Assembly (NCBI RefSeq): GCF_019925205.1
Contig: NC_083560.1
Location: 146,650,526-146,714,525, forward strand
Source: Metopolophium dirhodum
Taxonomy: Eukaryota; Arthropoda; Insecta; Hemiptera; Aphididae
Length of the DNA: 64,000 nt
Reading direction: 5' to 3'
Shown here: in pieces, positions 21,780 through 33,904 of the stretch
How positions within the stretch are numbered: position 1 is the first letter of the stretch
Layout of the letters: every line of letters begins with the position of its first letter
Position numbers and translations under genes: made by a program
The notes under the pieces: model-generated
The model's database searches: none
What the model was told of the DNA's origin: nothing
Seen by the model: the letters and a program-made list of their open reading frames with translations, nothing else

Positions 21780-22506
21780 TGTAATGTTCTCGACAGCTTG
21801 GTACCTACTATCGTAGTACTAATAGCAGATAAGTGGCTGCCGAGATATTATCGTTGCGGGTCGCAGACAGTTTGTTTGATGTTGTAGTCGTGGTTGTTGA
21901 TAAATAAAAGACAGTTGTTGATTTATTGTGAATTTTATTATATTGTTGATAATTTTTCTAAGTCCAAAATATGCTCGTACAGAGTGGCGTGAAGGTGCTT
22001 GCACTAATGGGTGGTAGTACACGTCTGAAAACAGGCCGATTCGGGCTCCCTTATATATGAAGTTCCCCGTACCCCTTGCCTATAGCTACTGTATCTCGAC
22101 TCACGGATGTGATGTGTGTGACCATCGTTCCGGCCCACGCATTTTATGACTTCCAGTATAATTCTGTGTATTCGATTTGATATAATCATTTTTAATTTAA
22201 TTTTAATATTTTTTATTATGACTATCGTTGCGTACAGTGTTGTAATCAAAATAATCATTCTACTGTTTCATATTTTTATATATTGAACATTGTGGTATAC
22301 AGAGCAATTATATGGTTCAATGAGTTCCTAATATCCGTTTCTCAAACAAGACATTAAAATGTAATATTATTTAATAAACAGAAGGAACCCTTATTTCCGT
22401 TTCTATTATCCGATATATGCCGAATTACAGTATCTAAATTATAGTATAGTATGATTATGTACCCGTGGGATTTGTTTTACTATTGAGTAGTAGCTTGCTT
22501 ACTACA
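21780..22506 (-). repeat. 5' LTR of nested element
   Basis: 727 bp, the partner of 4237-4963, with the TATATAAGG/TCAGA promoter pair at 22057-22024. It is followed by the target duplication CTAT at 22507-22510. Confidence 0.95.
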
Positions 22507-24480
22507 CTATTAAAGAAAGACGTACCGTTTATTTGCAGTGTAGACTGTGATAGGGCTTTTGGAAAATTAAAACACGCTTTATGTACTGAACCCGTATTAC
22601 AATACCCAGATTTCACGAAAGAATTTATCTTAACAACCGATGCTAGTGGAAAGGCGTTAGGTGCAATATTATCGCAGGGAGAAATAGGAAAGGATTTGCC
22701 CATAGCATATGCCTCAAGGACTTTAAGTCCAAGTGAATTTAATTACTCCACAACAGAATTAGAATGTTTAGCTATCGTTTATGGAATTAAGCAATTTCGA
22801 CCTTACCTTTATGGAAGAAAATTTACTATCTTAAGCGATCACAGACCATTAGCCTGGTTATTTAATTTAAAAGACCCTTTATCAAAATTGGCTAGATGGC
22901 GAATACAGTTAGAACAATACGAATATGTCATTAAATACAAACCCGGAATTCAGAATGCTAATGTAGATGCCTTGTCACGAATGTATAGTATACAGGACAT
23001 AAAGCAGGAGAGCTATAACCAATTTATCGTAAAATTCGAAACCACATTGATAACCAATGGAAACGTTAAGGAAGTACATGGAGAATTGTTAGAATCACCT
23101 CCCAAATATCACATAGTTACTGAGATAGAAAAGTATTATAACTTTAGGACAGGAATTAACTACGAAATAAAGCAGAAATTCGGAGACACCGTTATTTTGA
23201 AATCTAATAAACAAGTAGGCGAAGTAACAAAAGTTAAACACTAAGATAGGTATATAATATTTCTAATAACTAAAAGTAAGGCTAGACAGATCACTACGTA
23301 CGAAAACTTATATACTACTCTATTAAATTTAAAACATTTTAGTGAGAAACATTCCTTAAATAAGCTTATAATGAAACAGTTAGGCCGAAAGGATGGTTTA
23401 GAATGGGACAAAGTCAGAGCTATGATTAGATATATATTCAGAAACACTGGAATAGAAATCCTAATTTGTTCAAAAATGGAATATACAGAGGTAGAAAAGT
23501 TAACCATATTCAAACAATTTCATGACTCAATACTTGGAGGACATGCAGGAATAGGCAAAACCGTTAATTGGCCAGGACTCAAATCTGATGTTAAGGATTA
23601 CATTAAGAAATGTGAGTCCTGCCAAAAGAACAAGGTCACCAATAGGAAAGTTAAGCAACCCATGGTCATAACCACTACAAGTTCAAAGCCATTCGAAAAA
23701 ATATTCTTAGATATAGTAGGACCATTAGTAACTACTGCTTATGGAAATACTTATATTCTAACAATGCAGGATGATTTAACTAAATTCTCTTTGGGAGTAC
23801 CATTACCAAATCACACAGCCAATACTGTCGCTGAGGCTTTTGTCGTACATTTTGTTTGTATTCATGGAATACCAGAGACCATACTTACTGATCAAGGGAC
23901 AGATTTTCTAAGTAAAACATTTACCGAAGTATGCAGATTACTAAAAATTAATAAGATAAACACTAGTCCATACTACCCGCAATCCAATGGGGGATTGGAA
24001 AGATCGCACCGAACCTTAGCTGAATATCTTAGACATTACGTAGACAAAGATTTAAACACCTGGGATCAATTATTACCTTATGCGTTATTCGTTTACAATT
24101 CGACAGAACATCCGTCTACAAACTATTAACCGTATACATTGTTGTATGGAAAAGAACTAAATATTCCAGTAAATTTGAAAAGTAATCCAGAACCTAGGTA
24201 CAATTATGATGATTATTTATATGATTTGAAGCAAAGAATGCAGGAATCTCATAAAATCGCCAGGGAAAGGTTAATTAAAAAGAAAATTAAATCGAAAGCT
24301 AATTATGATAGTAATGCGCATAGTGTAGAATTACATGTAAAGGATCCTATATTGTTACGAGATAATACTCAACGGAACAAACTAACACCTTTATGGAAGG
24401 GACCTTTTGAAATTTTAGAAATATTAGATACTGAAAACATTATTATTCAAAGAGGAAGAAGAAAGGTTACACAAAAATGA
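22507..24480 (+). pseudogene. pol: Pol 3' part: RNase H and integrase (outer element), stops and deletion
   Basis: Continues the frame broken at 4236. RNase H TTDASGKALGAILSQ near 22630, connection domain, integrase zinc finger with CESCQKNK near 23620, then LDIVGPL, LTDQGTDF and the Glu in GGLERSHRT at about 23710-24000. Damage: TAA at 23242-23244, an in-frame loss of about 21 nt in the zinc finger (near 23565, compare the nested copy), TAA at 24127-24129, and a frameshift at about 24470 before the natural end. Confidence 0.93.
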
Positions 24481-24604
24481 TGTAAAAAAGTATCACGAAA
24501 ATCCAAGTTAAGGAATTATTAGAATTATACAAAAGAAATTAGAATAAGAAATAATTAAAGTAAAAAAAAAAAAAATATATGTATATTATTAAGAACGTTG
24601 TTGT

Positions 24605-24871
24605 GTCAACAGACAAGTGGCCGAAAGGGGAATACCAATAGGTACGGCGACCATTATTTATAGGGAACTCGGGCCACCGACCATTACAGGCCACGAAAGT
24701 GTAGAAGAATTAAAAACCGGGTGGGCACTATCGAAACGAGTGGCCAGAAACTTTTACGAAAACAATCCAAAAATCGACCGTCAAGCATGGACCGACTACG
24801 GAGTATGGTGTATGAAGAAAGTAAAGGGTAAACCCATAAAAATGGCTGAGGAAAGGCGTAGGGGAAATTGA
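24605..24871 (+). pseudogene. Fragment of 329-aa accessory protein homologue (outer element)
   Basis: The frame IPIGTATIIYRELGPPTITG... matches residues around 125-195 of the 329-aa protein at 9381-10370. The N-terminal third and acidic tail are missing, and it ends in a short basic extension. It lies directly after pol, ahead of the glycoprotein, unlike in the nested element. Confidence 0.7.
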
Positions 24872-24958
24872 ATTGCTGATAAACTATTAAATATATATAT
24901 ATATTATTACTATAGACACATATTGTTTCATTTATTGAATTCTAATTACCCAATTACC

Positions 24959-25108
24959 TTAGGTAAAACAGAGGAATCTGTTATTGCACGATTCTAACAT
25001 GATATGACCGACAATAGGGAATGGTTAGGTGAATGTTTTTGTGAAATATTGTTAGATTCCATGGAGTTTATACCAGAACCAGAAGACCTACTGGAATACA
25101 AAGAATAA
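24959..25108 (+). pseudogene. Degenerate homologue of 78-aa protein (outer element)
   Basis: The 50-codon frame has one internal TAA at 24995-24997 and ends MEFIPEPEDLLEYKE before TAA at 25106. The shared ending and spacing match the product of 10611-10847. Too short and broken to be functional. Confidence 0.6.
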
Positions 25109-25127
25109 CCAGTTAATTATATTATAG

Positions 25128-26100
25128 ATTATTCGGTATACTGGCGATTCATGGACAAGCAGGGGTTACAGATGATGGGACAAAGGATAATAGAATATTG
25201 CTTAATGAAAAGACACCACTAGGAGACCTTGTGGTACAAAGCATAACTGGTATTCAGAACAAAGTGATAAGGTTACCAGACATATATAAACAAAATTGTA
25301 ATTTACAATACATACGTATAAAATGCAATGGAGTAATTGACGATGACAAACTATATCAGCAAAATGAGATATATCTATCCGTGTACATAGGCAAACATTG
25401 TTCAATGCACTTACTGGGAGCAGAAGGAGAAGAAAACGAAGGAACAGCTGTAATACAATTCGGGTTGACAGGAGAAAGGATAGTAATTAAACAAACACTA
25501 TTTTTAGAAACTACCAGAAACCCAGAATATCAAATCAATAACTATTCAGTAAATACGGAAAATTTAGAAAAGGAGACCAAGAAACGATCGCTACCCGACA
25601 TTTTAGAAACAACCACCCAGTTGAACACTGCTGAACAAACAATGAAACAACCACCGGAACAATTGAAATCAAATGCAATTATCACTACGTCTACTACAGT
25701 CACCCAGTTACAAGATGAAGAAATTACCACGGAACAATTGAGTACAACAACAACCGAATCCAATCTTGTCACGACTGACAGTGAATCACGCGTAACTACC
25801 ACAACTAGAGAAGAACTCACCCAAACCAATAATCTAAGGGATGTAACCGAATCCAGTGAATCAATAAGGTCTACTACAATATGCAAGGAACCAGCTAACA
25901 AAAACGGGTCAGAATCAAAATATATACATGTGTTAAGTTTTATAATGGGAATAATAATAATAACAATAATTATATCAGTAATTATGATAGCACGCTATTA
26001 CAAATTGGTAGAAAGAAATCGATTAAATTATTTAAATACAATGAATCTTACTTCATATAAATCTTATGATGATGTAGACCTCGCAGATACCCAATTATAA
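25128..26100 (+). CDS. Type I membrane glycoprotein, Thr/Ser-rich (outer element)
   Basis: Open from an AG acceptor at 25126-25127, so probably expressed from a spliced RNA. A hydrophobic signal (LFGILAIHG) leads into an ectodomain with spaced Cys (NCNLQYIRIKC, GKHCSMHL). A mucin-like Thr/Ser region (TTTTESNLVTTDSES) follows, then one transmembrane segment (FIMGIIIITIIISVIMI, about 40 residues from the end) and a short tail. It matches the 14018-14809 protein in layout. No ATG is present in the first exon part; the start would be upstream of the splice site. Confidence 0.6.
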
Positions 26101-26130
26101 TTAAAAATATTCTACAAATTCCAGTGCTTC

Positions 26131-28709
26131 GAAGTTAATGTGAATCATGGTACACGACCTTTAGTAAAAATGTAGCCATGTGACACAGAAATGGAGAATG
26201 GACTGGGGAATTATAATATTAAGTATAGAAAGGGAAAACATAAGTATAGGTATGAGAATAATTATAAGTATAGTAAAATTCGTACTCACCAGAGGTACAT
26301 GTAGCTAATTAAGATAGAGTTATTGAATTAAGTATATCAACAATTATTAGAACATAAATATATATTAGCAATAGATATTACGATTTATTATTATTGGTTT
26401 GATACATTGAAGTTGACATGAAACATGGTTACATGACCTTTAGTAAGACTATAATCATGTAACATGAAAACGGAGATTAAAAACAAACATTTAACATTAT
26501 AGAAAGTTAAATAGAAGTTAATTATAGAAAGTTCATAACAATATATTGTTATGATGAATTTGAATTATTTTCTTATATAGGTTGTTATGCATCCCTATCA
26601 TTCAAGGGCAACTACCGTACATTAATGAAGAATTTAAAAATGAGACAGCTATATTTTTCGAAAATCAGGGCGAATTAAGAATTGTAGGAGCACATTGGGA
26701 ACTTGTAACTTATGTACCTTTAATTAATTACGATACACGTTATGATCAATTATCAAATGAAATTACTAATATGTCCCACCATTGTAAGGATATAATGTCT
26801 GAATACGAAGTATGCACTAGACTCGCACATGTAGTAAAAACTGTGTTTAAAGAAATAGCGACACAACGAGAACAAATGTATGAATCCATTGGTAGATATG
26901 TAGGTACTGACAACAAAATGTCTGCAGTTGACAGAGATAGGAGAGGGCTCATAAACATTATAGGTAGTGCTATGAAAACACTATTTGGAGTATGCGACGA
27001 TGATTGCACCAAAGAAACTAATAATAATATTGAAAAAATTTAAAATAGTAATGAAAATATGTTACACATTTTAAAAAGTCAGACCACTGTTGTAAAAGCA
27101 GCAGTACAAGGAATAGGGAACACGACCACTGAAATGAATAAACTACATGAGGAATTAGTAGAAAAACAAGGTGAAGTTTATAAGAATTTAAAGGCAGCAG
27201 TTAATCATACATATACTATGGAAACAATGATACTTAGTAATAGGATACATAACATTTTTACTGCACTAATCACACAATTTTCTTATGAAACTACGACTAT
27301 AAGTGCCATAATAACAGCTGCTAGAACAGGGATCTTACACCCGAGTTTAGTAACTCCTAGAGAACTGGCTAGACAATTAACCCAAATCAAATTGAATTTA
27401 CCCGTTAATCTAAATTTACCCATGGGGTCAAAACCAAATGAAATTTATGAATTAAGTAAGATAACTAAAATGGCCGTATATTATAGTAGAAACCAAATCG
27501 TTTTCCTAATTAAAATACCTTTAGTAATCGAACTAGAGCTAACATTATTCAAAATAATACCTATTCCACACAAATTTGACTTCCATCATAGTATAATTTT
27601 AAAACCAGAGTTCCAATATGTAGGAATAACCAGAAATAGAAAACAGTTTACAACTTTCACTGAAACCCAATTACTAAGTTGTAAAGAGACTGAAATTTTC
27701 AATATATGTCCAGAATTTCAACCCATACAACATGAATCAATTATGCAACCTTGTGAAGTTTCATTATTCAAAAATCCGGATGAGCTACCCAGTAACTGCG
27801 AAGCAGGAATTATAGTAATTACCAAAAATATTTATCATAAACTAAAGTATGCCAATACATGGATTTATACCACTACTAGTGACACATTAACTATAACGTG
27901 TCAGGGCGAACAAGAACCATACATAGTAAAATTACAAAATCAAGGGTTATCAATTTAAAGCAGGAGTGTAGAGCTTACGCCAACGATATAGTTTTAAATC
28001 CCACCAGAGAGGTTAAGTCAAAATATTATGTAAATTTCATACCCAAATTAGGAATAGGAAGCTTGACATTAAGAATTCCACAACTCGAAGCCATAACAAT
28101 ACCAAAATACACACAGAAACATGATGTACTAAAATTAGATAATGTACATGAGTTAGCCCATTCTTTGAGTGACATCCAATCAATGATAGATAAGGAAACG
28201 GATAGGCAGAATGGAAATGTAGAAGACACTAAATATTATATGTCTTATGTTTTGTTAGGATTGATTTTATTTATATTAATTTTAATACTAGTAATATATA
28301 TAATGTATCGTTACACTAATGTGTTGAAGAAACCCCGTACTAGTAGGGCAATACAAATAAGTGAACCTATTAGTAAAAGTAAATTTTATACACAACAAAT
28401 GTATGAAACAATAAACAAAGATAACCCACATTCATACGAGTTACAAGGACCAGTAATACAATGTAAGTCGTATGAAGATAACGAGATAATTGAAAACAAA
28501 ATTATGCTATGTAAAGAAATGGCAAGTACAAGTAAATTAAATGCAGGTACTAAATTGCCGTCAATAATAAATAATTGAAATTATCGATTTGAACAAGTAT
28601 AACAAGTTAAATATTATTAAATTTACAATAAGTACAATTGAAGTTTGATTGAAGCATGGTTACTCGACCTTTAGTAAAACGGTAACCATGTGACATAAAA
28701 ATGGAAATT
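26131..28709 (+). repeat. Three copies of a ~70-bp hairpin element flanking env (outer element)
   Basis: Copies at about 26131-26200, 26408-26477 and 28638-28709 share 'catggt.ac..gacctttagtaa' followed by the complementary '..gta.ccatg'. In the third copy CATGGTTAC and GTAACCATG pair perfectly around an 18-nt loop. Each is followed by 'tgacat/aacatg...aaa..gga.a'. They lie after the glycoprotein, before Env and after Env. The rest of 26101-26580 is A+T-rich and non-coding. Confidence 0.7.
26581..28578 (+). pseudogene. env: Env, baculovirus-F-like fusion glycoprotein (outer), stop and frameshift
   Basis: The exon opens after a CTTATATAG acceptor. A short hydrophobic stretch and the N-terminal domain are followed by a furin-type site (RDRR) and GLINIIGSAMKTLFG at about 26940-26990. 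The stalk leads to a transmembrane segment (LLGLILFILILILVIYI) at about 28245-28300 and a ~90-residue tail. It is broken by TAA at 27041-27043 and by a frameshift at about 27945-27960. Homologous along its length with 7195-9089. Cell-to-cell or particle entry is the family's role; this copy is defective. Confidence 0.9.
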
Positions 28710-28978
28710 ACTTATTGTTGTTATAGTTAACACACTTATTATTATATTCATAGGCGTCACTAAGGGGTATCGAGGGGTATCTTTGCTACCCCAGACATTT
28801 TTTTGGGGTAGCAAGGGTATCGTTTTGCTACCCCAAATAAAATCTTAGATTTTAACAGTATAATCGATGTTTTTTTCAAGTGGGTACAAAAATAGACTAT
28901 AATACTATATATTATTGTGATTATGTTCAAAATAATAATATTTTGTGATAAGTCCAATACGGACGATTAAATAGCGTG

Positions 28979-29080
28979 CACTGAGATAGATAAGAATATA
29001 CTTATCTATCTCAGTGATAGCGTGTACCACGGTTAAAGATAATATAGTATATAGCTGATATATAAAGTATATCTTTAACC
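28979..29080. repeat. Two adjacent strong hairpins
   Basis: CACTGAGATAGATAAG and its exact complement pair over 16 bp around a 6-nt loop (28979-29016). Next, GGTTAAAGAT (29031-29040) and ATCTTTAACC (29071-29080) pair around 30 nt. A related 'ctctttaaccgtgg' lies at 34440-34453, so these may be ends of a foldback unit. Confidence 0.7.
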
Positions 29081-29087
29081 GGGATCA

Positions 29088-29432
29088 CTACCTTTTGTTC
29101 CACAAAACCTTTGTTCCACGATACATTTGTTCCAAATTAATTAAGGTCCAAATTGTACCTTTTGTTCCACAAAATATTTGTTCCGAAGGACTTTTGTTCC
29201 GTAAAACATATGTTCCTATGGACTTTTTTTCCATAAGCCATTTATACCAAGGGACATTTTATATTGTTCCGCAAAACACTTGTTCCGATGGACTTTTGTT
29301 CCACAAAATACTTGTTCCAAACGTGGAACAAGAGTTTTGTGGAACAAATGTTCATTGGAACAAATGTTTTGCGGAACAAAAGTCCATTGGAACAAGTGTT
29401 TTGCGGAACAATATGAAATGTCCCGGAACAAT
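29088..29432. repeat. TTGTTCC foldback array 1
   Basis: Degenerate units of about 34 nt ('ttgttccacaaaacatttgttccaatggac'-like) run forward to a centre at about 29325, then recur reverse-complemented as 'ggaacaa' units. The whole block is one long imperfect palindrome. It holds open frames on both strands only because of its period. Confidence 0.85.
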
Positions 29433-31325
29433 ATTGTATAAATGGTTCACTAAAAAATTCACTATCATCGATTGATAAAAGGAATTTTCTTATCATGATA
29501 TTAATTATATTCAGTTTTGGTTTGTATTTTGGAACTGGAAATAACTGGGTTCTAGAAAAGTACTTCTGAAAATATTCACCTTTCTCAAATTTCCTTGCGA
29601 TAAACTATACATTTACCCGAGTATATTTATCCTATGTTTGTCATGTGAGAATGATTAATCAGTCATCTCATCCGCAAACGGACGGCAACAACTACGTTTC
29701 CCATTCTTGTTTAGCCTTAGAGGCGTCGGGACAAGTCATTTGTATATTATATAAGTAGAAAAAAATTACGAAGTCGGGTAACTTTTAACAATATAGCTAT
29801 GACCAAAAGCCATTCAAAAATGCACATTTAGTCAACAATTTTCAAAATGGATCAATATTTAGTAAACTCATTTAGAATGCCTTATGTCCATTATTTATAG
29901 CATTTTTAAAAGCTTATAAATTATTAATTTAGATGATTGAGATGAAAAATGAATTATAACAATTATAAAAGTTTATTCAATTATTTTGTGTGCTTTTCTT
30001 GAAATAATTATTTCAGTTTTATAATAACTATATAAGGTAAAATTAATTTGGTGTGTACACGGTAAATATTTTTATGTAAGCGGAAATTTGGTGGACAATG
30101 AGTGTGTAATCACCGTATTGTATCACGCGGTAAATCGGAGTGCTCTAAGGGAGACATTCCCGCTTGAAACATTTTAGTTAGGTACCGTGGAAGAGCTGGC
30201 TGTGAACAAAAAAATACATACTACTACCTTTTACAAAAATTCTACGATCTTAAAAGTTATAAGTTTTAAATCTACAATAATCAATACTTGAAACGTTTTT
30301 TAACACATCTTATTAATTATAATAATAAAGTTTATACCTAAATAACTCTTTTCATTAATATTATATTAATGATTAAGATAAACCAGTAAATATTAAATAG
30401 TAATACACTGTCCACTACAGTACACATCTACATAGACACAGTACTTTTTGATGTGAGCCATTGGTTAAAGCAATCCATATGCCTATAAAAAAAATGGAAT
30501 GCTTTCCGCACAAAGGCAATTATATTCCAAAAAAATGTAAACATAATATGTTAATGTCTTTTTACCTATTATCATTACCAGTACCTCACCTAACCATTTT
30601 ACTACTTGATAACAATAATATATTGGATATATATAATTTGAAGAACTCAGAGCAACAAATTTATTAGGTCAACTAGCCCCCCCCCACCCCGACTTATGTT
30701 TAGCCCCTCCAAAATATCCCTTATTAATTTAGATATAATCCCCCTATGGGTTATTTTAAATAAATAGTTTTGTAAGCCCCCCCAGAATTTTAACCCTAGT
30801 TGCGCCTATGGCAACAATAGGACATCTCCATATTTTGGTAAAAATTAGTTTTTTATTGCACATTAAATTGTCATTAATAAATTATTAAGAAAACAAATTG
30901 CGTCGTTTGGTGCAATAACCAGAAAAATCTGAATGTTAAATACAGAGATATCATATTATAAAATATGGAGATGACTTGTTTTTACACTAAAAATATTTAA
31001 TTTATTACGCGAATAATTCCATAATATATATACATACTGTATAATACATAATATATATTATAATTTATAAATAATTAGACATCTCTCGCATAGTCGCATC
31101 TCCGATTCCGAGTTTTATTTTTTGGTTTTGAAATCATACAAATTTTATTCTGATAATTGGTTACTAGCCACTGTAGGCTATAATAGGTGTAAGTGTTTGC
31201 TACATATAACGTATACAAACAATTTATTAATTGGAGATGTCTTCTTGTTGTTGCTCCCATGTCTTCATTTGTTTAGTACATACGCTACAATATTAGGTAT
31301 ATTATAACTTATAAGACTATTCACT

Positions 31326-31765
31326 TTTAAGAGGACGTGATATCCGCATGTGTTGACTCCGTCTTACAAGTACATAACATAGCAAATTTTACGCTCAGCA
31401 AAACAAATGTAGCTCCGTTAATTTAAAAATTTGAGTAAATAAAATTGACCTCTTATAAAATCTAAAGGTAAGATTATTATCTAAACAACCGTTTTATTAC
31501 ATTTTAATTTTTAAGTGAGTTATGGGTATGTAAAGTATTCATATTCTAAAATGTTCATAAATCACTTAAAAATTAAAATATCGTAAAAAACTAACGAGAG
31601 AACACAGATAATGTTGTTACCTAAAAGTTTGATAGTAGGTCGATTCACTCTAATATCAAAACTGACAATACCCTATTGAAACAAGCAAACGAAAATTTGG
31701 TATGTCGTACGTGTGTAAGACGGTGACAACACATCCGGGTGAGACGTCCCCTCGAGGGAAGGGGC
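31326..31765. repeat. Foldback MITE ('AAGAGGACGT' family)
   Basis: The left end 'aagaggacgtgatatccgc...ccgtcttaca...catagcaaatttt' is mirrored by the right end 'aaaatttggtatgtcgtacg...gtaagacgg...cgggtgagacgtcccct'. A second member, with its right end shortened, lies at 57497-57815. Confidence 0.7.
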
Positions 31766-31808
31766 CTCGCTACTGCCTTCAATTTTAGCTGAAAAGACCT
31801 AAAGTATT

Positions 31809-32107
31809 AACAAAATTAAAGTTAGTTAACATTGTCCGATTTTGATTCTGAAAAAAAAATTGAATTCACCAGAAAATTGTCTATAGATCTTACGAAGCAC
31901 TTAAAAATAAATTAAAACTAAATTTTATATTATTGTGAATTGTAATTGAAAACTTAAAAATATCAACTTTTTCGAATCATCGTTAAAATTAAAATTACTA
32001 ATAAAAACGGAAAATGTTTCGTACTATCTACAGACATTTTTCTGCTGAATTTAAATATTTTTCAGAATCAAAATCAGCCAATGTTAACTAACTTTAATTT
32101 TGTTGAA
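31809..32107. repeat. Inverted-repeat element with ~47-bp arms
   Basis: 31810-31856 and 32061-32107 are reverse complements with only about two mismatches ('aacaaaattaaagttagtta...' and its mirror). The 200 bp between them is A+T-rich. Confidence 0.75.
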
Positions 32108-32857
32108 ACAAATGTATGTTTTTGTAAAATTCGTGTAGTGAAATTGATATGATTATCGAGTGATTGACATTCCATGCGCGTACGAGTGAGGATACCCGCA
32201 TGTAATTTCACTAAGTAACACTAATAATCATAAATCATTTACAACTAACACATAGATCCCGGTCGGCAATGACTAGATTAGAAATTGCCTAAATGTTGCC
32301 CCTTAAATAATGATAGTAGCGAGGCCCCTTAAGTTAATAACAAAATATATAATATGTAAAAATCTTCTGCTTATCGGCTATTATACTTTATAGTTTATAC
32401 TTTATAATTATTTCCTATACGAAAATATTATTACTTGGTAATTATTAGTAGGTACTACTACCAATTTACCAAAATAATTTTTATCAATAATTATCATTAT
32501 CGTTTATCGTCGACGGCGGTATGAGATATCCAAATACACATTATTATAGTTTAGATTTGTAGAGAAAAGTTCATTGTTGTGGTGCAACTAACATGACTGA
32601 TCAGAATTTCGATTATTGAAAAAATCATGTTTTTAAAATGCAATTAATAAATTTTTGATTATTACATATTATTTCAGCACTAAAAAGTAAAAAGAATTTT
32701 TTTTTCGTATTTGAAGATTATTTCAAATACTTTACTATTTATAGTATTTGGATGGTATTTTAAATACTTTATAATAAGAGTATTTGAGTAATTACTTAAA
32801 TACTTTTAAAAAGTATTTTTTCAACACTGCTTATAGTTCGTTCGTTTTTTCACCACG

Positions 32858-33320
32858 AACCGCGGTAATTTTACACCATGTCGACATGTCCAAGCGGGAA
32901 TGTTCGCCACTGAGTAGGTACCTACATAGATTTGACCGTAGTACACATCACGGGGAGATTACACAGTCGTCGTCCACCTATTGTCACCTCACACAGTAAT
33001 ATTTACCATATACACATCAATCATTTTTTTTTCATCCTATATGTAAACTCGATTCACCAAACCTTACTATAGAACTGAAATAATTTGTGTTATTTACTTG
33101 GAATAATTATTTCAGTTTTATAGTAAACTAGTAAGGTTTGATGAATCGAGTTTCAAAGGATAAAAAAAAAAAAAAAAAATAATGTGTATGCGGTAAATAT
33201 TTGTGTGCGAGGCGGAAATAGGTGGACAACGACTGTGTAATCTCCCCGTGGTGTGTATACGGTAAAATCGATGTACTCAGAGGCGAACGTCCCCCTTGGA
33301 CATGGTGTAATTACGGCGGA
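32858..33320. repeat. Complete foldback MITE ('ACGGTAA' family)
   Basis: Arms of about 220 bp begin 'cgcggtaattttacaccatg' and end with its mirror 'catggtgtaattacggcgg'. The centre 'aaaccttactatagaactgaaa...tttcagttttatagtaa' is itself palindromic. Relatives are at 10853-11180 and 29990-30195. Confidence 0.8.
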
Positions 33321-33904
33321 GAAAAAAACTAACGAACTGTGAATATACAAATGTAATGTACTTACATACTACTATTGATAATATGTAAAATCATGTTAAG
33401 TAAGTACGAATGTACGATATTATTTTAACGGTACCTATCTATTACTTATTAATTTAAAGTGACGACGCTTAATATAACCACGCTAAAAATGATTAGCCTA
33501 AATATATTGAAATTATCATTGTGTATACTGTATGTCTGGGTAGGTCAGGGCTGTCCCAAAGGTGGGTTCTAGGGGGTGTCCCACCCCCCTAAGCGTACAA
33601 TATGTATATGTCAGTTGGCACATTGATACATTAAGTATTTGAGTTGTGCAGTTGACACTAGGAAAATTATAATTTTTTATTTACAGTTTTAAATAATTAT
33701 GTATATTATTATACAAAGTCCAAATATATTAATATATGTCAGACATTACATTTAAAAAAAATGTTAGAAAATAGAAATTATGACTTATGACTTATGAGAC
33801 ATGAATACAATATTGTGGTATATATTGTGATAGTGTGATACCAGATTATTATATAATTATATTATGATATGAGGTGGTTGGGCATTGAGCAAGACGTAGT
33901 TTGT

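Larger units (their letters stand above)
4237..22506 (-). mobile_element. Nested 18.27-kb env-bearing Ty3/gypsy (errantivirus-like) element with cargo genes
   Basis: Bounded by two 727-bp LTRs that begin and end TG..CA on the minus strand, with a polypurine tract, a primer-binding site and a 4-bp target duplication CTAT (4233-4236 and 22507-22510). Order on the minus strand: 5' LTR, leader, gag, pro-RT-RH-IN, glycoprotein, cargo cassette, 78-aa gene, 329-aa gene, Env, exonuclease-like gene, 3' LTR. I saw one difference between the LTRs (a at 4674 region versus t at 22217 region), which suggests recent insertion. Insect errantiviruses are usually 5-9 kb, so this is about twice the usual size. 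Confidence 0.93.

Noticed and set aside
29095..29496. Open frames of 70-126 codons on both strands
   Set aside because: They arise from the TTGTTCC palindromic array; the peptides are mere repeats of one unit and mirror each other on both strands.
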